Numbered from the stretch's first letter, positions 48,164-56,867 are shown. The stretch is DNA of 64,000 bases from Acinetobacter kookii (GCF_900096895.1 NZ_FMYO01000007.1:1-64000), one strand, 5' to 3'. The notes: a model not told the origin generated them from the letters alone. Numbers and translations are program-made.

Positions 48164-49654
48164 TTAAAAGGTGTACTGGAATTGCGCCTGCAATTCGTTG
48201 GTGTCTTTTTGGGTTGCAGTCTCAATGTCATAGATGTAGTGATTGAGCTGTAACTGGAATTTGGTGGTCTGCGCAAAAAACAGGTTTAGGCCGAGTGAGT
48301 GAATGTCATATTCACCTATACGGCCACTTGCGCTATCGAGATAATCTTGCTGATTTTTATTCGGGTTATAGCTGTCGTAACGGTAGTAACCCTGAACCGA
48401 TTTCGGCCAGAAATCATCAAACTTGGCATTGGATTTAATACTGTTATAGAACTGGTCACCCAAGGTATAGAACGCTGTTACGGTATGACCTTCTGCTTTG
48501 GCTTCTTTTATGGCAGCTACAGTCGGGTCGATATAATCGGTTTTGCCTTGCAGATATTCATAAGTCACGCCAAACGGTGCGTGGTTGTAATACAGGTCAA
48601 AACCGAGACGGTCACGTTTGGCCTGGTTATCGCTAATACCGGAGCCGGATAATTTCGCTTCACCTTTAATATAGGAAGCGCCAAATTTCAGCTCACGAAG
48701 CCAGCTGGCATAATCGACAGGCAAGGTAAAGGCCACGCGACCGATATAGTCTTTGCTGTTGTTGTCATCGGCTTTGTTGCTGCCATTGCCATTGGTCACC
48801 CCAAGTGCATATTCAAATAAAGGCGCACGGTAGTTCGCGCCATAGTCCACAAAGGGCTTGGCATCGCCACGGACAATGAAACCGTTTTGACGGGTAAACA
48901 GCCCCAAATACGTCGGTGCAGTTGCAGTACTGATGGTGGGGCGTAAATCTTCTGGAGATTGGACGTCCAAGCCGAATGGCAAGAGTTGTTGCCCCAAAGT
49001 CAGGTTCAGCCTGGGAACTTCTGCACCGCCATTGGTGGAAAATACGTGATAGCGCAGGTAGGCATCCAGCAAGTTAAAGTTACTGTTGTTGCTGCCATCA
49101 TTACGTTTTGAATAGCCGAATGAGGCTTGGTAATCGAGGTTTTTGCCTTCGTTATAATCTTTAAACAAGTTACCGCGCACGCCCAGCAATGCCGTACCCA
49201 CATCGAAGCTCGATTTAGGTGTATTGGGTGCAGTGTTATTGTCCTGCACATTGGCACGCAGTTGCACCGTACCGAATAAAGTCGTATCACGGGTCGACTT
49301 TACGGTTTGGCGTTCGTACTGACGAGACTGGTCGTATTTATAGTTTTCAATATCAGTTCTTAAACCTTCAATGTCGTCGGATGTCGCAGGGGTTACTTCC
49401 GCCGTTAGGGCTTCTTCACCAATTTCGCTGTCTTGAGCTGTCAGCTCTTCGCTGTTATCTGCATTTACAACTGGCGGTTTTTTTGTGGTTGTTGAGCTTT
49501 GTGCTTCCACTACATTTAAACGCTGCTGCAAAACTTCAATCTGCTGTTTAAGTCCCTCCAATTGCTTGTTGAGAGTGGCATCCTGGGCAAAGCTAAAACT
49601 CGATGTCGTCGTCAGAATCAATCCAATCGCAACAGTTAAACTCGTCTTTCTCAT
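48164..49654 (-). CDS. Outer-membrane porin with coiled-coil head (OprO/OprP-like)
   Basis: About 496 aa: signal peptide ending SFAQ, an N-terminal heptad region (LNKQLEGLKQQIEVLQQRLNVVEAQ, positions 30-54 in the longest reading) of the kind that trimerises phosphate-selective-type porins, an acidic linker, and a barrel ending in QFQYTF with the terminal Phe needed for outer-membrane insertion. OprO/OprP relatives pass anions. In this operon it would bring the organosulfur anion across the outer membrane. The longest reading starts at a GTG at 49666; the ATG at 49654 begins a normal signal peptide. Confidence 0.8.
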   Translation of the reverse strand: MRKTSLTVAIGLILTTTSSFSFAQDATLNKQLEGLKQQIEVLQQRLNVVEAQSSTTTKKPPVVNADNSEELTAQDSEIGEEALTAEVTPATSDDIEGLRTDIENYKYDQSRQYERQTVKSTRDTTLFGTVQLRANVQDNNTAPNTPKSSFDVGTALLGVRGNLFKDYNEGKNLDYQASFGYSKRNDGSNNSNFNLLDAYLRYHVFSTNGGAEVPRLNLTLGQQLLPFGLDVQSPEDLRPTISTATAPTYLGLFTRQNGFIVRGDAKPFVDYGANYRAPLFEYALGVTNGNGSNKADDNNSKDYIGRVAFTLPVDYASWLRELKFGASYIKGEAKLSGSGISDNQAKRDRLGFDLYYNHAPFGVTYEYLQGKTDYIDPTVAAIKEAKAEGHTVTAFYTLGDQFYNSIKSNAKFDDFWPKSVQGYYRYDSYNPNKNQQDYLDSASGRIGEYDIHSLGLNLFFAQTTKFQLQLNHYIYDIETATQKDTNELQAQFQYTF

Positions 49655-49700
49655 TGTTACATTCACTTCATCTATTATTTAAAAAACAAAATTTCCCCTA

Positions 49701-49721
49701 CCCCATGCCAGAGGCATGAGG
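49701..49721 (-). other. Hairpin between the amidohydrolase and porin genes
   Basis: CCCCATGCC / GGCATGAGG with an AGA loop, nine pairs including one G-U on the minus strand, in the 82-base gap. With no T run it is not a terminator; it could act as an RNA stabiliser or attenuator between amidohydrolase and porin. Confidence 0.5.
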
Positions 49722-49748
49722 TTGTTTCAATTTCCTGAGTAGTTAGGT

Positions 49749-51257
49749 TTAAGCGGCCTGGTTGTTTTTCAGTTTGTGTTCAACCTGCGTACCTTTGAAG
49801 AAGTCCGGATTGTTCGCGGTATAGAACTGGTATGGGTTGGTGAACACCAAGGACTTGAAGTCTTCTGCCGTAATGGCGCCTTCTTGCACCAAGTCCCAAG
49901 TTTCTGCCAAGGGCTCGGTTAATTCAGGCACATCCCAATGGCCGGAATCGGATGAGTACAGGGCATTAATTTTCTGACCAAATGGATTACCTTTGGGATT
50001 CAATGCACCCACGATGGTGCGGTCGTCTGCTTCATTGCCAAAGTAGAAATTCGGTACCCAACGATCCCAGATGTCCTGTTTGGTTTGAATTTTGGCCAAG
50101 GCAAAATCATTGATTTCTTCAGGTTTTTGCGCTTGGAAACGTGAAGTCGATGCCACACCAAACAAGCTTTCAATGATTTCTTGCTCATTCAGTTCACGAC
50201 CCTGGTACAGGGTATGCCCATATTGACGATAGAGCTCTATTGCCAATTCACGGTTTAGACGTTCAGGGTTGTACTGTTGCACATGCTCATTACCGCGTTT
50301 TTCAAAACGGTCAACCAGATGCGTCAACACGTTTTGACCCCATGCTGCGCCTGCTTCTAGCAAGGCAATACGAAGCTGTGGAATACGCTCAGTCACGCCA
50401 CCAAAGAACAGGGCTTTGGCCAAGGCTTCAGAGGCATCGGCAAAGTGGTTAATGTGGTTAAACATGTAGTTGCTTGGCGAGTTGCGTGCTACCCAGCTTT
50501 GGCTGCCCGAATGGGTCGACAGGTTTATGCCCAAATCCACGCTCTTTTGCCAGAACGGGTCGTAGTCATATTCACTGTCGATACCAAAGAAATCCAACCA
50601 ATAGGCATAACGACGCAGATCGCTATCTTCGGGATATTTCTCTGCGACGGCTTGAATTGGACGACGTACTGCTCCAGGAATTAACGCTGCTTTTAGACCG
50701 AGCTTTTGGGCAAATTCAAGCTCTTCAATGCCTTCTTGTGGGGTATTCAGTGGAATCGCAGCCACTGGGGTTAAACGGTCGGCATAGGGTTTATAAATAT
50801 CCGCATGGAAATGGTTAATCGCACGGGTTAAAGACAAACGTAAATCGTCATTGGATGAATTGATTGGGAACAAAGCCAGGTTTGGATACAGCACGGCATA
50901 GTCTGTTCCGAGTTCTTCTAAACGCTCATACAATAGCCCCGGCAAAGCAACCGTGGCCAAGTCATAGGTATTTTCTGAAGGCAATGCCCAAAATGGCGGG
51001 CGGAACAAACGACGGTTTTGACGTTCTTCTGGGCTGGCGTTGTACCACTCTGCCGCCAAAGCATTTAAACCGTTACTTTTTAAATGGCTACGGAACACAT
51101 CCACCACACGTGAACCCCCGTACTGCGCAATATAGTCTTCAAGTGCAGGACTGTAGGCATTGGTATGAATGTCCGTATCAATCACTGGAAAATCGAGCTG
51201 AGAACGCAATTGAGCCGCACGCGATTGTTTTGCCTTTAAATCTTTTAAAATTGTCAT
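49749..51257 (-). CDS. Amidohydrolase-2 family (ACMSD-like) metal-dependent hydrolase
   Basis: 502-aa TIM-barrel protein of the amidohydrolase-2 superfamily, whose members hydrolyse or decarboxylate small organic acids. Metal-site features: VIDTDIHTN (only the DxH form of the usual HxH), LSTHSG with a central His near residue 250, and a late Asp in YSSDSGHWD near residue 437. ERLEELGTDYAVLYPNLALF and ALLEAGAAWGQNVLTHLVDRF are typical of relatives acting on aromatic acids or cyclic amides. It heads the nine-gene operon right after a sigma-54 promoter. The substrate is unknown; its place in an organosulfur cluster suggests it acts on the product of, or a precursor for, the monooxygenases. Confidence 0.8.
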   Translation of the reverse strand: MTILKDLKAKQSRAAQLRSQLDFPVIDTDIHTNAYSPALEDYIAQYGGSRVVDVFRSHLKSNGLNALAAEWYNASPEERQNRRLFRPPFWALPSENTYDLATVALPGLLYERLEELGTDYAVLYPNLALFPINSSNDDLRLSLTRAINHFHADIYKPYADRLTPVAAIPLNTPQEGIEELEFAQKLGLKAALIPGAVRRPIQAVAEKYPEDSDLRRYAYWLDFFGIDSEYDYDPFWQKSVDLGINLSTHSGSQSWVARNSPSNYMFNHINHFADASEALAKALFFGGVTERIPQLRIALLEAGAAWGQNVLTHLVDRFEKRGNEHVQQYNPERLNRELAIELYRQYGHTLYQGRELNEQEIIESLFGVASTSRFQAQKPEEINDFALAKIQTKQDIWDRWVPNFYFGNEADDRTIVGALNPKGNPFGQKINALYSSDSGHWDVPELTEPLAETWDLVQEGAITAEDFKSLVFTNPYQFYTANNPDFFKGTQVEHKLKNNQAA

Positions 51258-51297
51258 GAGGTTTACCTAATTTCTTATCATTACACCTCCCTGTTAT

Positions 51298-51313
51298 TAC
51301 AACAAGCGTGCCA
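51298..51313 (-). promoter_or_regulatory. Sigma-54 promoter of the nine-gene operon
   Basis: On the minus strand TGGCACG-CTTG-TTGTA, matching TGGCACG-N4-TTGCA with one difference. Its -12 element ends 40 bases before the amidohydrolase ATG, the same spacing as at the monooxygenase promoter (37291). Confidence 0.8.
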
Positions 51314-51504
51314 ACAATTTAAGTCATTGTTTTATATATTTTTATTAAAATAATCCCGAGTATTTCTGTTACTTTTCCATCGGTTTTACTGTTGATTTTT
51401 CAACACCTGCTTATATCAATTCAGCTGTAAATACACTTTCATTTTCTATTTTATGAATAAAGAATTTCTGCATAGATCACTGCTCTGATGAAAATTTCAG
51501 CCGT

Positions 51505-51528
51505 AAAAAAACCCGCAATTTGCGGGTT
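51505..51528 (-). terminator. Terminator after the SDR gene
   Basis: Perfect 8-bp stem AACCCGCA / TGCGGGTT; read on the minus strand it ends in TTTTTTT. It lies 18 bases past the SDR stop and separates that gene from the sulfur operon. Confidence 0.92.
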
Positions 51529-51545
51529 CTTAAAAGCCTGTTGTT

Positions 51546-52394
51546 TTAAGCAGATTTTTTGCCTTTATTGCTTAATCTGGTGGCAAATGCTGTGACACGC
51601 TGATAACCGGTCGGTAAAATGCGCTGGATTAAATCCAAGGTTTTGGCATCGTTGCCAATCAGCAGACGGCGCTTGTCTTTTTGCACAGCTTCAATAATTT
51701 GGCGGGCAGCCTCTTCAGGCGGACAACGCAATAATTTGTTAAAAGACCTGGCCGATTTTTCCGGATGCATGCCCAAAGTTCGAATACTGTCATTCATTTT
51801 TGCCGCATTGGCAATATTGGTCCGGATGCCGCCCGGATGCACACAGAGTGCACTCACGCCACAGTTTTCCAGGTCCAGTTCCTGACGCAGCGATTCGGTA
51901 AAACCACGTACCGCAAACTTGGTGGCATTATAGGCAGACTGGGTCGGCTGTGCCGTTAGACCAAACAGGCTGGAAATATTGATAATATGCCCTTCACCCG
52001 ATTGCTTGATTAAAGGCAGGAATTCCTTGGTCCCATACACCACGCCCCAGAAATTAATATTCACAATCCATTCCAGCTCTTCATACGAAGCGCCTTCCAC
52101 GGTTGAACCCAATGCCACACCGGCATTATTAAAAATCATGTTGACCGAGCCATGGTCCTGAACGGTTTCAGCAGCCCAGTCACGCACTTCTTCCAGTTTG
52201 GCCACATTGACTTTTTTCGTGGTCACACGGACATGATTGTCTTTGACCAGTTCAACTGTTTTTGCCAAACCCTGTTCATTGACATCACTCAAGGACAAAT
52301 GACAGCCCTGCTGCGCCAAAAGTACGGCCAATTGCTGCCCAATACCCGACCCCGCACCGGTAATGGCTGCGACTTTATTTTTAAAATTTTTCAT
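51546..52394 (-). CDS. Short-chain dehydrogenase/reductase
   Basis: 282-aa classical SDR. The NAD(P) turn TGAGSGIGQQLA is at residues 12-23, NNAGVALG near 90 and the catalytic set Ser (INISSLFG), Tyr-x-x-x-Lys (YNATK) near 155. The C-terminal part ends with a basic tail. Classical SDRs reduce or oxidise ketones and alcohols; the substrate is unknown. It is divergent from a TetR gene with a strong operator between, so it is probably repressed by that protein, as in alkane or fatty-acid metabolism genes of Acinetobacter. Confidence 0.88.
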   Translation of the reverse strand: MKNFKNKVAAITGAGSGIGQQLAVLLAQQGCHLSLSDVNEQGLAKTVELVKDNHVRVTTKKVNVAKLEEVRDWAAETVQDHGSVNMIFNNAGVALGSTVEGASYEELEWIVNINFWGVVYGTKEFLPLIKQSGEGHIINISSLFGLTAQPTQSAYNATKFAVRGFTESLRQELDLENCGVSALCVHPGGIRTNIANAAKMNDSIRTLGMHPEKSARSFNKLLRCPPEEAARQIIEAVQKDKRRLLIGNDAKTLDLIQRILPTGYQRVTAFATRLSNKGKKSA

Positions 52395-52487
52395 GAGCTA
52401 TCCTTATTCAGTTTTCTGCCTCATCCAGCTAAACATCTCGATTGTTTTTCTGTCTGGAAGATTGCAGTTCATCCATCCAATATAATT

Positions 52488-52507
52488 TTGACAATAATCA
52501 TTGTCAA
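52488..52507. promoter_or_regulatory. Operator, 8-4-8 inverted repeat (TetR site)
   Basis: TTGACAAT and ATTGTCAA are perfect inverted copies around AATC, in the 234-base divergent region between the SDR and TetR genes. The size and symmetry are those expected of a TetR-dimer site. It overlaps a possible -35 (TTGACA) facing right. Confidence 0.75.
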
Positions 52508-52580
52508 TATAATATATCGTCTATCCATCCCTGCTGGAAAATCTGCGGCTTTGTTTTACACATAGGTCTGAAGATAAATT

Positions 52581-52593
52581 ATTGTTAATATAA
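52581..52593 (+). promoter_or_regulatory. Second half-site like the TetR operator
   Basis: ATTGTTAATATAA repeats, with one change, ATTGTCAATATAA of the operator's right half and flank (52500-52512), 81 bases away and 36 bases before the TetR start. It may be a weaker autoregulatory site. Confidence 0.4.
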
Positions 52594-52628
52594 GGCAAAA
52601 CCTCGATTTCATTTGGCACACCACATTT

Positions 52629-53318
52629 ATGACTGAACAGCACAAAAATTTCGAAGAAAATCAAAATAAACCGGCAAAAACCAAAGAACGTCAATTTAAA
52701 GGCCTGTCTTTAAGCGAGCGTAAACAGGCGCGTCGTGAAAAACTGATTGAAGCCGGGATTGAAGCCTATGGTACGCATGGTTTTTTTGCAGTGACTGTGA
52801 AAGATATTTGCAATGAAGCCAAACTGACCGAACGCTATTTCTATGAATCCTTTAAGAAAAGTGATGAACTGTTTCAGACCATCTTTTTAAAGCTGATTGA
52901 CCAGTTGCAGCACAATGTCATGCAGGCCATTATGCAGGCCTCGACCGATCCCAAGAAAATGATCGAAGCCGGTCTGACTGCCCTGCTCACCACCTTAAAA
53001 GACAATCCACGCATGGCGCGGATTATCTATATCGATGCCATGCTGGTTCAGGAACTGCATAACCAGGCCACCATCCATGAAACCATGCTGCGTTTTGACC
53101 GCATGATTCATGCTTTTGTGATGCTGATGATGCCCAACATTAACCGCTCTGAACGTGAAATTTCGATGATCTCGACCGGCTTGAATGGCTATGTCACCCA
53201 AATTGCCATTCGCTGGGTTGTCAGTGGTTTTAAACCCTCAATGGAGGAGGTTCTCTCTTCTTGCAGTGTGGTTTTTTTAGCGCTGCTCGATACTTTTTCA
53301 GTAAAAGAAAAAATATGA
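52629..53318 (+). CDS. TetR-family transcriptional regulator
   Basis: 229-aa repressor with an N-terminal basic extension (about 35 aa), a TetR HTH (LIEAGIEAYGTHGFFAVTVKDICNEAKLTERYFYESFKKSDEL, positions 41-83 approx.) and an all-helical ligand domain. The Gly-x-x-x-x-T-V-K and ERYFYE signatures are typical. It is divergent from the SDR gene and its palindromic operator lies between, so autoregulation and control of the SDR are likely. The ligand is unknown. Confidence 0.9.
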   Translation: MTEQHKNFEENQNKPAKTKERQFKGLSLSERKQARREKLIEAGIEAYGTHGFFAVTVKDICNEAKLTERYFYESFKKSDELFQTIFLKLIDQLQHNVMQAIMQASTDPKKMIEAGLTALLTTLKDNPRMARIIYIDAMLVQELHNQATIHETMLRFDRMIHAFVMLMMPNINRSEREISMISTGLNGYVTQIAIRWVVSGFKPSMEEVLSSCSVVFLALLDTFSVKEKI

Positions 53319-53493
53319 TTTAAACGTGGCTGCTTTCACAAAACCGTAAAAAATGCTCAACACCTTGAATTTAATATATTTATCTAACTGATTTATTTTA
53401 AATTCTTGATTGTATCTTATTAAAATTGTGACAATTTTTTTGCGAAATCCAGCCGAACTACCTATTCTGCAATGATACTGTCATAATTAATCT

Positions 53494-53511
53494 TTGTAAT
53501 AAGCCTGTCAT
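53494..53511 (+). promoter_or_regulatory. Pho box upstream of phoB
   Basis: TTGTAAT-AAGC-CTGTCAT matches the PhoB site (two 7-base direct repeats, consensus CTGTCAT, 4 bases apart). Another CTGTCAT half-site lies at 53478-53484. The box is 46 bases before the phoB start. Confidence 0.7.
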
Positions 53512-53556
53512 AAATATAAAACGGTCCACCGTTTACGTGAAATAGGGTATTGCGCT

Positions 53557-54267
53557 GTGAAAGATGACTATATATTAATCGTCGATGATGAGCTCCCGAT
53601 CCGGGAAATGATCCATACCTCGCTGGATATGGCGGGCTTCCAATGCCTACAGGCTGAAGATGCCAAGCAGGCCCACCAGATGATTGTGGATCAACGCCCT
53701 GTGCTTATTCTACTCGACTGGATGTTACCTGGTGGTGTCAGCGGTGTAGACCTGTGCCGCCGTCTGAAACGCGATGAAACCCTATCAGAAATTCCCGTGA
53801 TCATGCTCACTGCCCGCGCTGAAGAAGACCATAAAGTACAAGGTCTGGATGCCGGTGCAGATGACTACATGACCAAACCGTTTTCCACCCGTGAACTGGT
53901 TTCCCGCATTAAGGCCGTGTTACGCCGTGCCAATGCCCTAAGCGGTGAAAAAACCATTGATGCCAATGGCCTGGTGCTCGACCCTGTCAGCCAGCGGGTC
54001 AGTCATGGTCCGAATATTTTAGAAATGGGACCTACGGAATACCGTCTATTGGCCTTTTTCATGACGCATCCGGAACGCGCCTATACCCGTGCTCAATTGC
54101 TGGATCAGGTCTGGGGTGGTAACGTATATATTGAAGACCGTACCATTGACGTACATATCCGTCGTTTGCGTAAAGTGCTGGAACCGTTTGGCGCAGACCG
54201 TTATGTACAGACGGTTCGTGGTACAGGTTACCGTTTTTCTACCCGCGCAGATGTTGCGCTAGGTTAG
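53557..54267 (+). CDS. phoB: Phosphate response regulator PhoB
   Basis: 236-aa response regulator. The receiver domain has acidic pocket DDE, phospho-acceptor Asp in [10 protein letters not shown] (near residue 54) and Lys in MTKPF; the output is an OmpR-type winged helix with [16 protein letters not shown] and VRGTGYRF. It activates phosphate-starvation genes when phosphorylated by PhoR. The start is a GTG at 53557, with the only in-frame candidate nearby; AGGGTAT lies upstream. A Pho box indicates autoactivation. phoR follows after 25 bases. Confidence 0.95.
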   Translation: MKDDYILIVDDELPIREMIHTSLDMAGFQCLQAEDAKQAHQMIVDQRPVLILLDWMLPGGVSGVDLCRRLKRDETLSEIPVIMLTARAEEDHKVQGLDAGADDYMTKPFSTRELVSRIKAVLRRANALSGEKTIDANGLVLDPVSQRVSHGPNILEMGPTEYRLLAFFMTHPERAYTRAQLLDQVWGGNVYIEDRTIDVHIRRLRKVLEPFGADRYVQTVRGTGYRFSTRADVALG

Positions 54268-54292
54268 TCATCGTTTAGGTCAATTGTGTTTT

Positions 54293-55651
54293 ATGTATGA
54301 ACCCTACCCCGTCCCGGAACTTGCACGAGAACATAAACAGTTTCGTTACAGCAGTTTATGGACTTTTGCCAAGCAAGATTTACGCCTGCTCGCCTTTTTA
54401 TTGCTGATTGCAGGTTTAATCGGTTTAGGGATTGGGTATTTCTGGATTTTTATTCTCATTGCCTTTGCAGTGTTTTTTGCCTTGCAGTTACGTTCGCTGT
54501 ATCTGGTCAATGAATGGATTTCCAACCGTCCTTATGATGTGCCGCCCAGTTTAAACGGCATCTGGGGAGCCTTGCTGTTTAATGTCTACCGTTCGCAGCG
54601 TCAGGAACGTATTGTTCAGGCAGAAATGGTCGGTCTGATTGACCGGGCGCAATCTTCACTGGTGGCGCTGGCCGAAGCGGTGGTGCTGATTGATGAAATG
54701 CACCAAATTGAATGGTGGAATCCGGCCGCAGAAAAACTCCTGGGTATTCAACCGTTAGATCGCGGTCGCAATATTTTAACCATTCTGCGCCAACCCAGTT
54801 TTATTGAATATTTTAACCATATTGACGAAGCACCCGATGGCCTGAAAATGAAATCTTCAGCCTTTGAAGACCATTATGTACAGGTCAAGATGACCCGCTT
54901 TGGTGGAGAAAGCCGCCTATTGGTCGCTTATGACGTGACCCGCATGCATAACCTGGAACAGATGCGCACAGATTTTGTCGACAATATTTCCCATGAATTA
55001 CGCACGCCGCTTACCGTACTCAGCGGTTATATTGAAACTTTTACCGATCAGGAAGAGTTAAATCCGCGCTGGAAACGTGCCTTCGACCAGATGCAGGCGC
55101 AAACCAAACGCATGAATGCGTTGGTGAATGATTTACTGTTATTGTCGCGCTTAGAAAATGATAAAAAAATCGCGAAAAACCAGATTATTGAAATGCCAAG
55201 TCTGATGAACCAGCTGTTTGATGACGCACAAGCCTATAATGTCGACTACCACCATGCACTCAACCTCGATATTGACAGTCATTGTGACCTGATCGGTTCC
55301 GAGACCGAGCTGTCCAGTGCTTTTAGCAACCTGATTACCAATGCCATTAAATACACCCCCAAAGGTGGAACCATTACCATGGGTTGGCATGATGATGGCG
55401 AACATGGCATCTTTACCGTTCAAGATACCGGCATCGGGATTGACCCCAAACATCTGCCGCGTTTAACCGAGCGTTTCTATCGTGTAGATAGTGCCCGTAG
55501 CCGCCAAACCGGAGGAACCGGTTTAGGTCTGGCCATTGTGAAACATGTGCTGATGCAACACGGCGCACACCTGGAAATTGAATCGAAAGAAAATCAAGGC
55601 TCAACCTTCAAAGTCATTTTCCCTAAAGAGCGCCTGTACAAACCCTGCTAG
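54293..55651 (+). CDS. phoR: Phosphate sensor kinase PhoR
   Basis: About 452 aa: two membrane helices near residues 30-70, a PAS-like region (near 115-200), a HisKA domain with phospho-acceptor His in DNISHELRTPLTVLSGY, and an ATPase domain with the N box NLITNAIKYTP, G1 DTGIGI and G2 GTGLGLAI. There is no large periplasmic domain, as in E. coli PhoR, which senses the Pst transporter. The longest reading starts at a TTG at 54284; the ATG at 54293 is preferred. Confidence 0.95.
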   Translation: MYEPYPVPELAREHKQFRYSSLWTFAKQDLRLLAFLLLIAGLIGLGIGYFWIFILIAFAVFFALQLRSLYLVNEWISNRPYDVPPSLNGIWGALLFNVYRSQRQERIVQAEMVGLIDRAQSSLVALAEAVVLIDEMHQIEWWNPAAEKLLGIQPLDRGRNILTILRQPSFIEYFNHIDEAPDGLKMKSSAFEDHYVQVKMTRFGGESRLLVAYDVTRMHNLEQMRTDFVDNISHELRTPLTVLSGYIETFTDQEELNPRWKRAFDQMQAQTKRMNALVNDLLLLSRLENDKKIAKNQIIEMPSLMNQLFDDAQAYNVDYHHALNLDIDSHCDLIGSETELSSAFSNLITNAIKYTPKGGTITMGWHDDGEHGIFTVQDTGIGIDPKHLPRLTERFYRVDSARSRQTGGTGLGLAIVKHVLMQHGAHLEIESKENQGSTFKVIFPKERLYKPC

Positions 55652-55698
55652 ACCTGCCTGTTTTAACCCCCGATTAAAGCACAGTCCACCTGCCTGTA

Positions 55699-56346
55699 TT
55701 AAGTCAGGCCCTGTTCCTTAAACTTGGCTCGCTGAAAGGCAGGACGTTCCTCAAGACGTTTCAGATACTTAGCGATATGCGGATATGAACCGGAGACTCT
55801 GGATTGAATGGCATCAAGTGGAAACCACATCTGAATATCGGCAAAAGAAAATGTTCCGGCAAAATATTCATGCTTGGATAAATAATCTTCTAGATAAGCA
55901 ATATGCTCTTTTAAACGCGGATGAATAAATCCTGCTTTCACCCCAGCAGTAATTTTATGTGCCACCGGCTTAATCAGCCAAGGAACATGTTTGGGCACAT
56001 TGCTCATCACCAGTTGCATCACCAATAAAGGCATTAACGAACCTTCGGCATAGTGCATCCAGTAGCGGTATTGTTGCTGATCTTTTTTGGCCGTCGGTTT
56101 AAATTTCTGCGCTGTATCATAGCTTTCCTGCAAATGTTGCAAAATCACCGCCGATTCAACAATAGTTTGGTCTTCATCGGTCAAGATGGGTGCTTTAGCC
56201 AAAGGATGAACCAGTTTTAATTCAGGCGGTGCAGCCAGCGTGGGTAGACGTTTATAAAATTTGACCTGGTAATCTTGAGCCAGTTCTTCTAAAGCCCATA
56301 AAATTCTAAAAGAACGAGATTGATCTAAATGGTGTAGTGTAATCAT
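55699..56346 (-). CDS. Glutathione S-transferase family protein
   Basis: 215-aa protein with an N-terminal thioredoxin-fold (HHLDQSRSFRILWALEEL at residues 4-21, with Ser as the likely glutathione-activating residue; ESAVILQHL near 64-72 for the gamma-Glu contact) and a helical C-terminal domain. It conjugates or reduces with glutathione; the substrate is unknown. It is convergent with phoR and 97 bases downstream of the OsmC gene on the same strand. The GST, OsmC and pirin genes could be co-transcribed. Confidence 0.9.
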   Translation of the reverse strand: MITLHHLDQSRSFRILWALEELAQDYQVKFYKRLPTLAAPPELKLVHPLAKAPILTDEDQTIVESAVILQHLQESYDTAQKFKPTAKKDQQQYRYWMHYAEGSLMPLLVMQLVMSNVPKHVPWLIKPVAHKITAGVKAGFIHPRLKEHIAYLEDYLSKHEYFAGTFSFADIQMWFPLDAIQSRVSGSYPHIAKYLKRLEERPAFQRAKFKEQGLT

Positions 56347-56443
56347 TATCTGTTGATCCCTATTTTTATATTTTGCTTATGACCGGTCATGTTAAAAAAT
56401 GACATTCCTTTGCCCACAATGTCAGGTGTATCGGGTCACGTAT

Positions 56444-56842
56444 TTAAAGCAGAACCGTGTTAATTTCCAGACTGCGTAACAGTGTCTTGGTCACTGGTGT
56501 TTTACTGCTGATGTCTAAAACTTTTTGCTGTAGCTCATCCGATAAGGGCTGAGCAAAAGACAAGCGACGCTCAATCCATTCTTTGCCTTCCTTATTGGCA
56601 TTAAAATCGGCTTCTACTGAAAACTGACCGAGCTCTATGCCTTTATGACGGGCATACATACGCAAGGTAATCATAGTACAAGAAATCAGTCCTGAACAAA
56701 TCCAATCATAAGGTGCAGGACCTTGATCCTGCCCGCCAAAGGATTCGGGTTTGTCGGTAATAAACTGGTGTTTTCCGCTTTTCACTTCGCCTGACCAGGG
56801 TTCAGCCAAGCTCTGTACTTCTGCATTTGCAATAATTGACAT
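56444..56842 (-). CDS. OsmC-family protein
   Basis: About 132-aa redox protein of the OsmC/Ohr superfamily, which detoxifies organic hydroperoxides or carries related thiol chemistry. The reactive Cys lies in SGLISCTMITLRMYARHKG (near residues 50-68), with a partner Cys in DWIC just upstream. The open frame runs further upstream to 57094, but that part overlaps the pirin gene in another frame; the natural start is the ATG at 56842. It is 25 bases after the pirin stop. Confidence 0.85.
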   Translation of the reverse strand: MSIIANAEVQSLAEPWSGEVKSGKHQFITDKPESFGGQDQGPAPYDWICSGLISCTMITLRMYARHKGIELGQFSVEADFNANKEGKEWIERRLSFAQPLSDELQQKVLDISSKTPVTKTLLRSLEINTVLL

Positions 56843-56867
56843 ATTCACAAAATCCTGAATTTTATCG

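Noticed and set aside
52613..52628. TGGCACA resembling a sigma-54 -24 box before the tetR gene
   Set aside because: No TTGC-like -12 element at the right distance, and it overlaps the start codon region.
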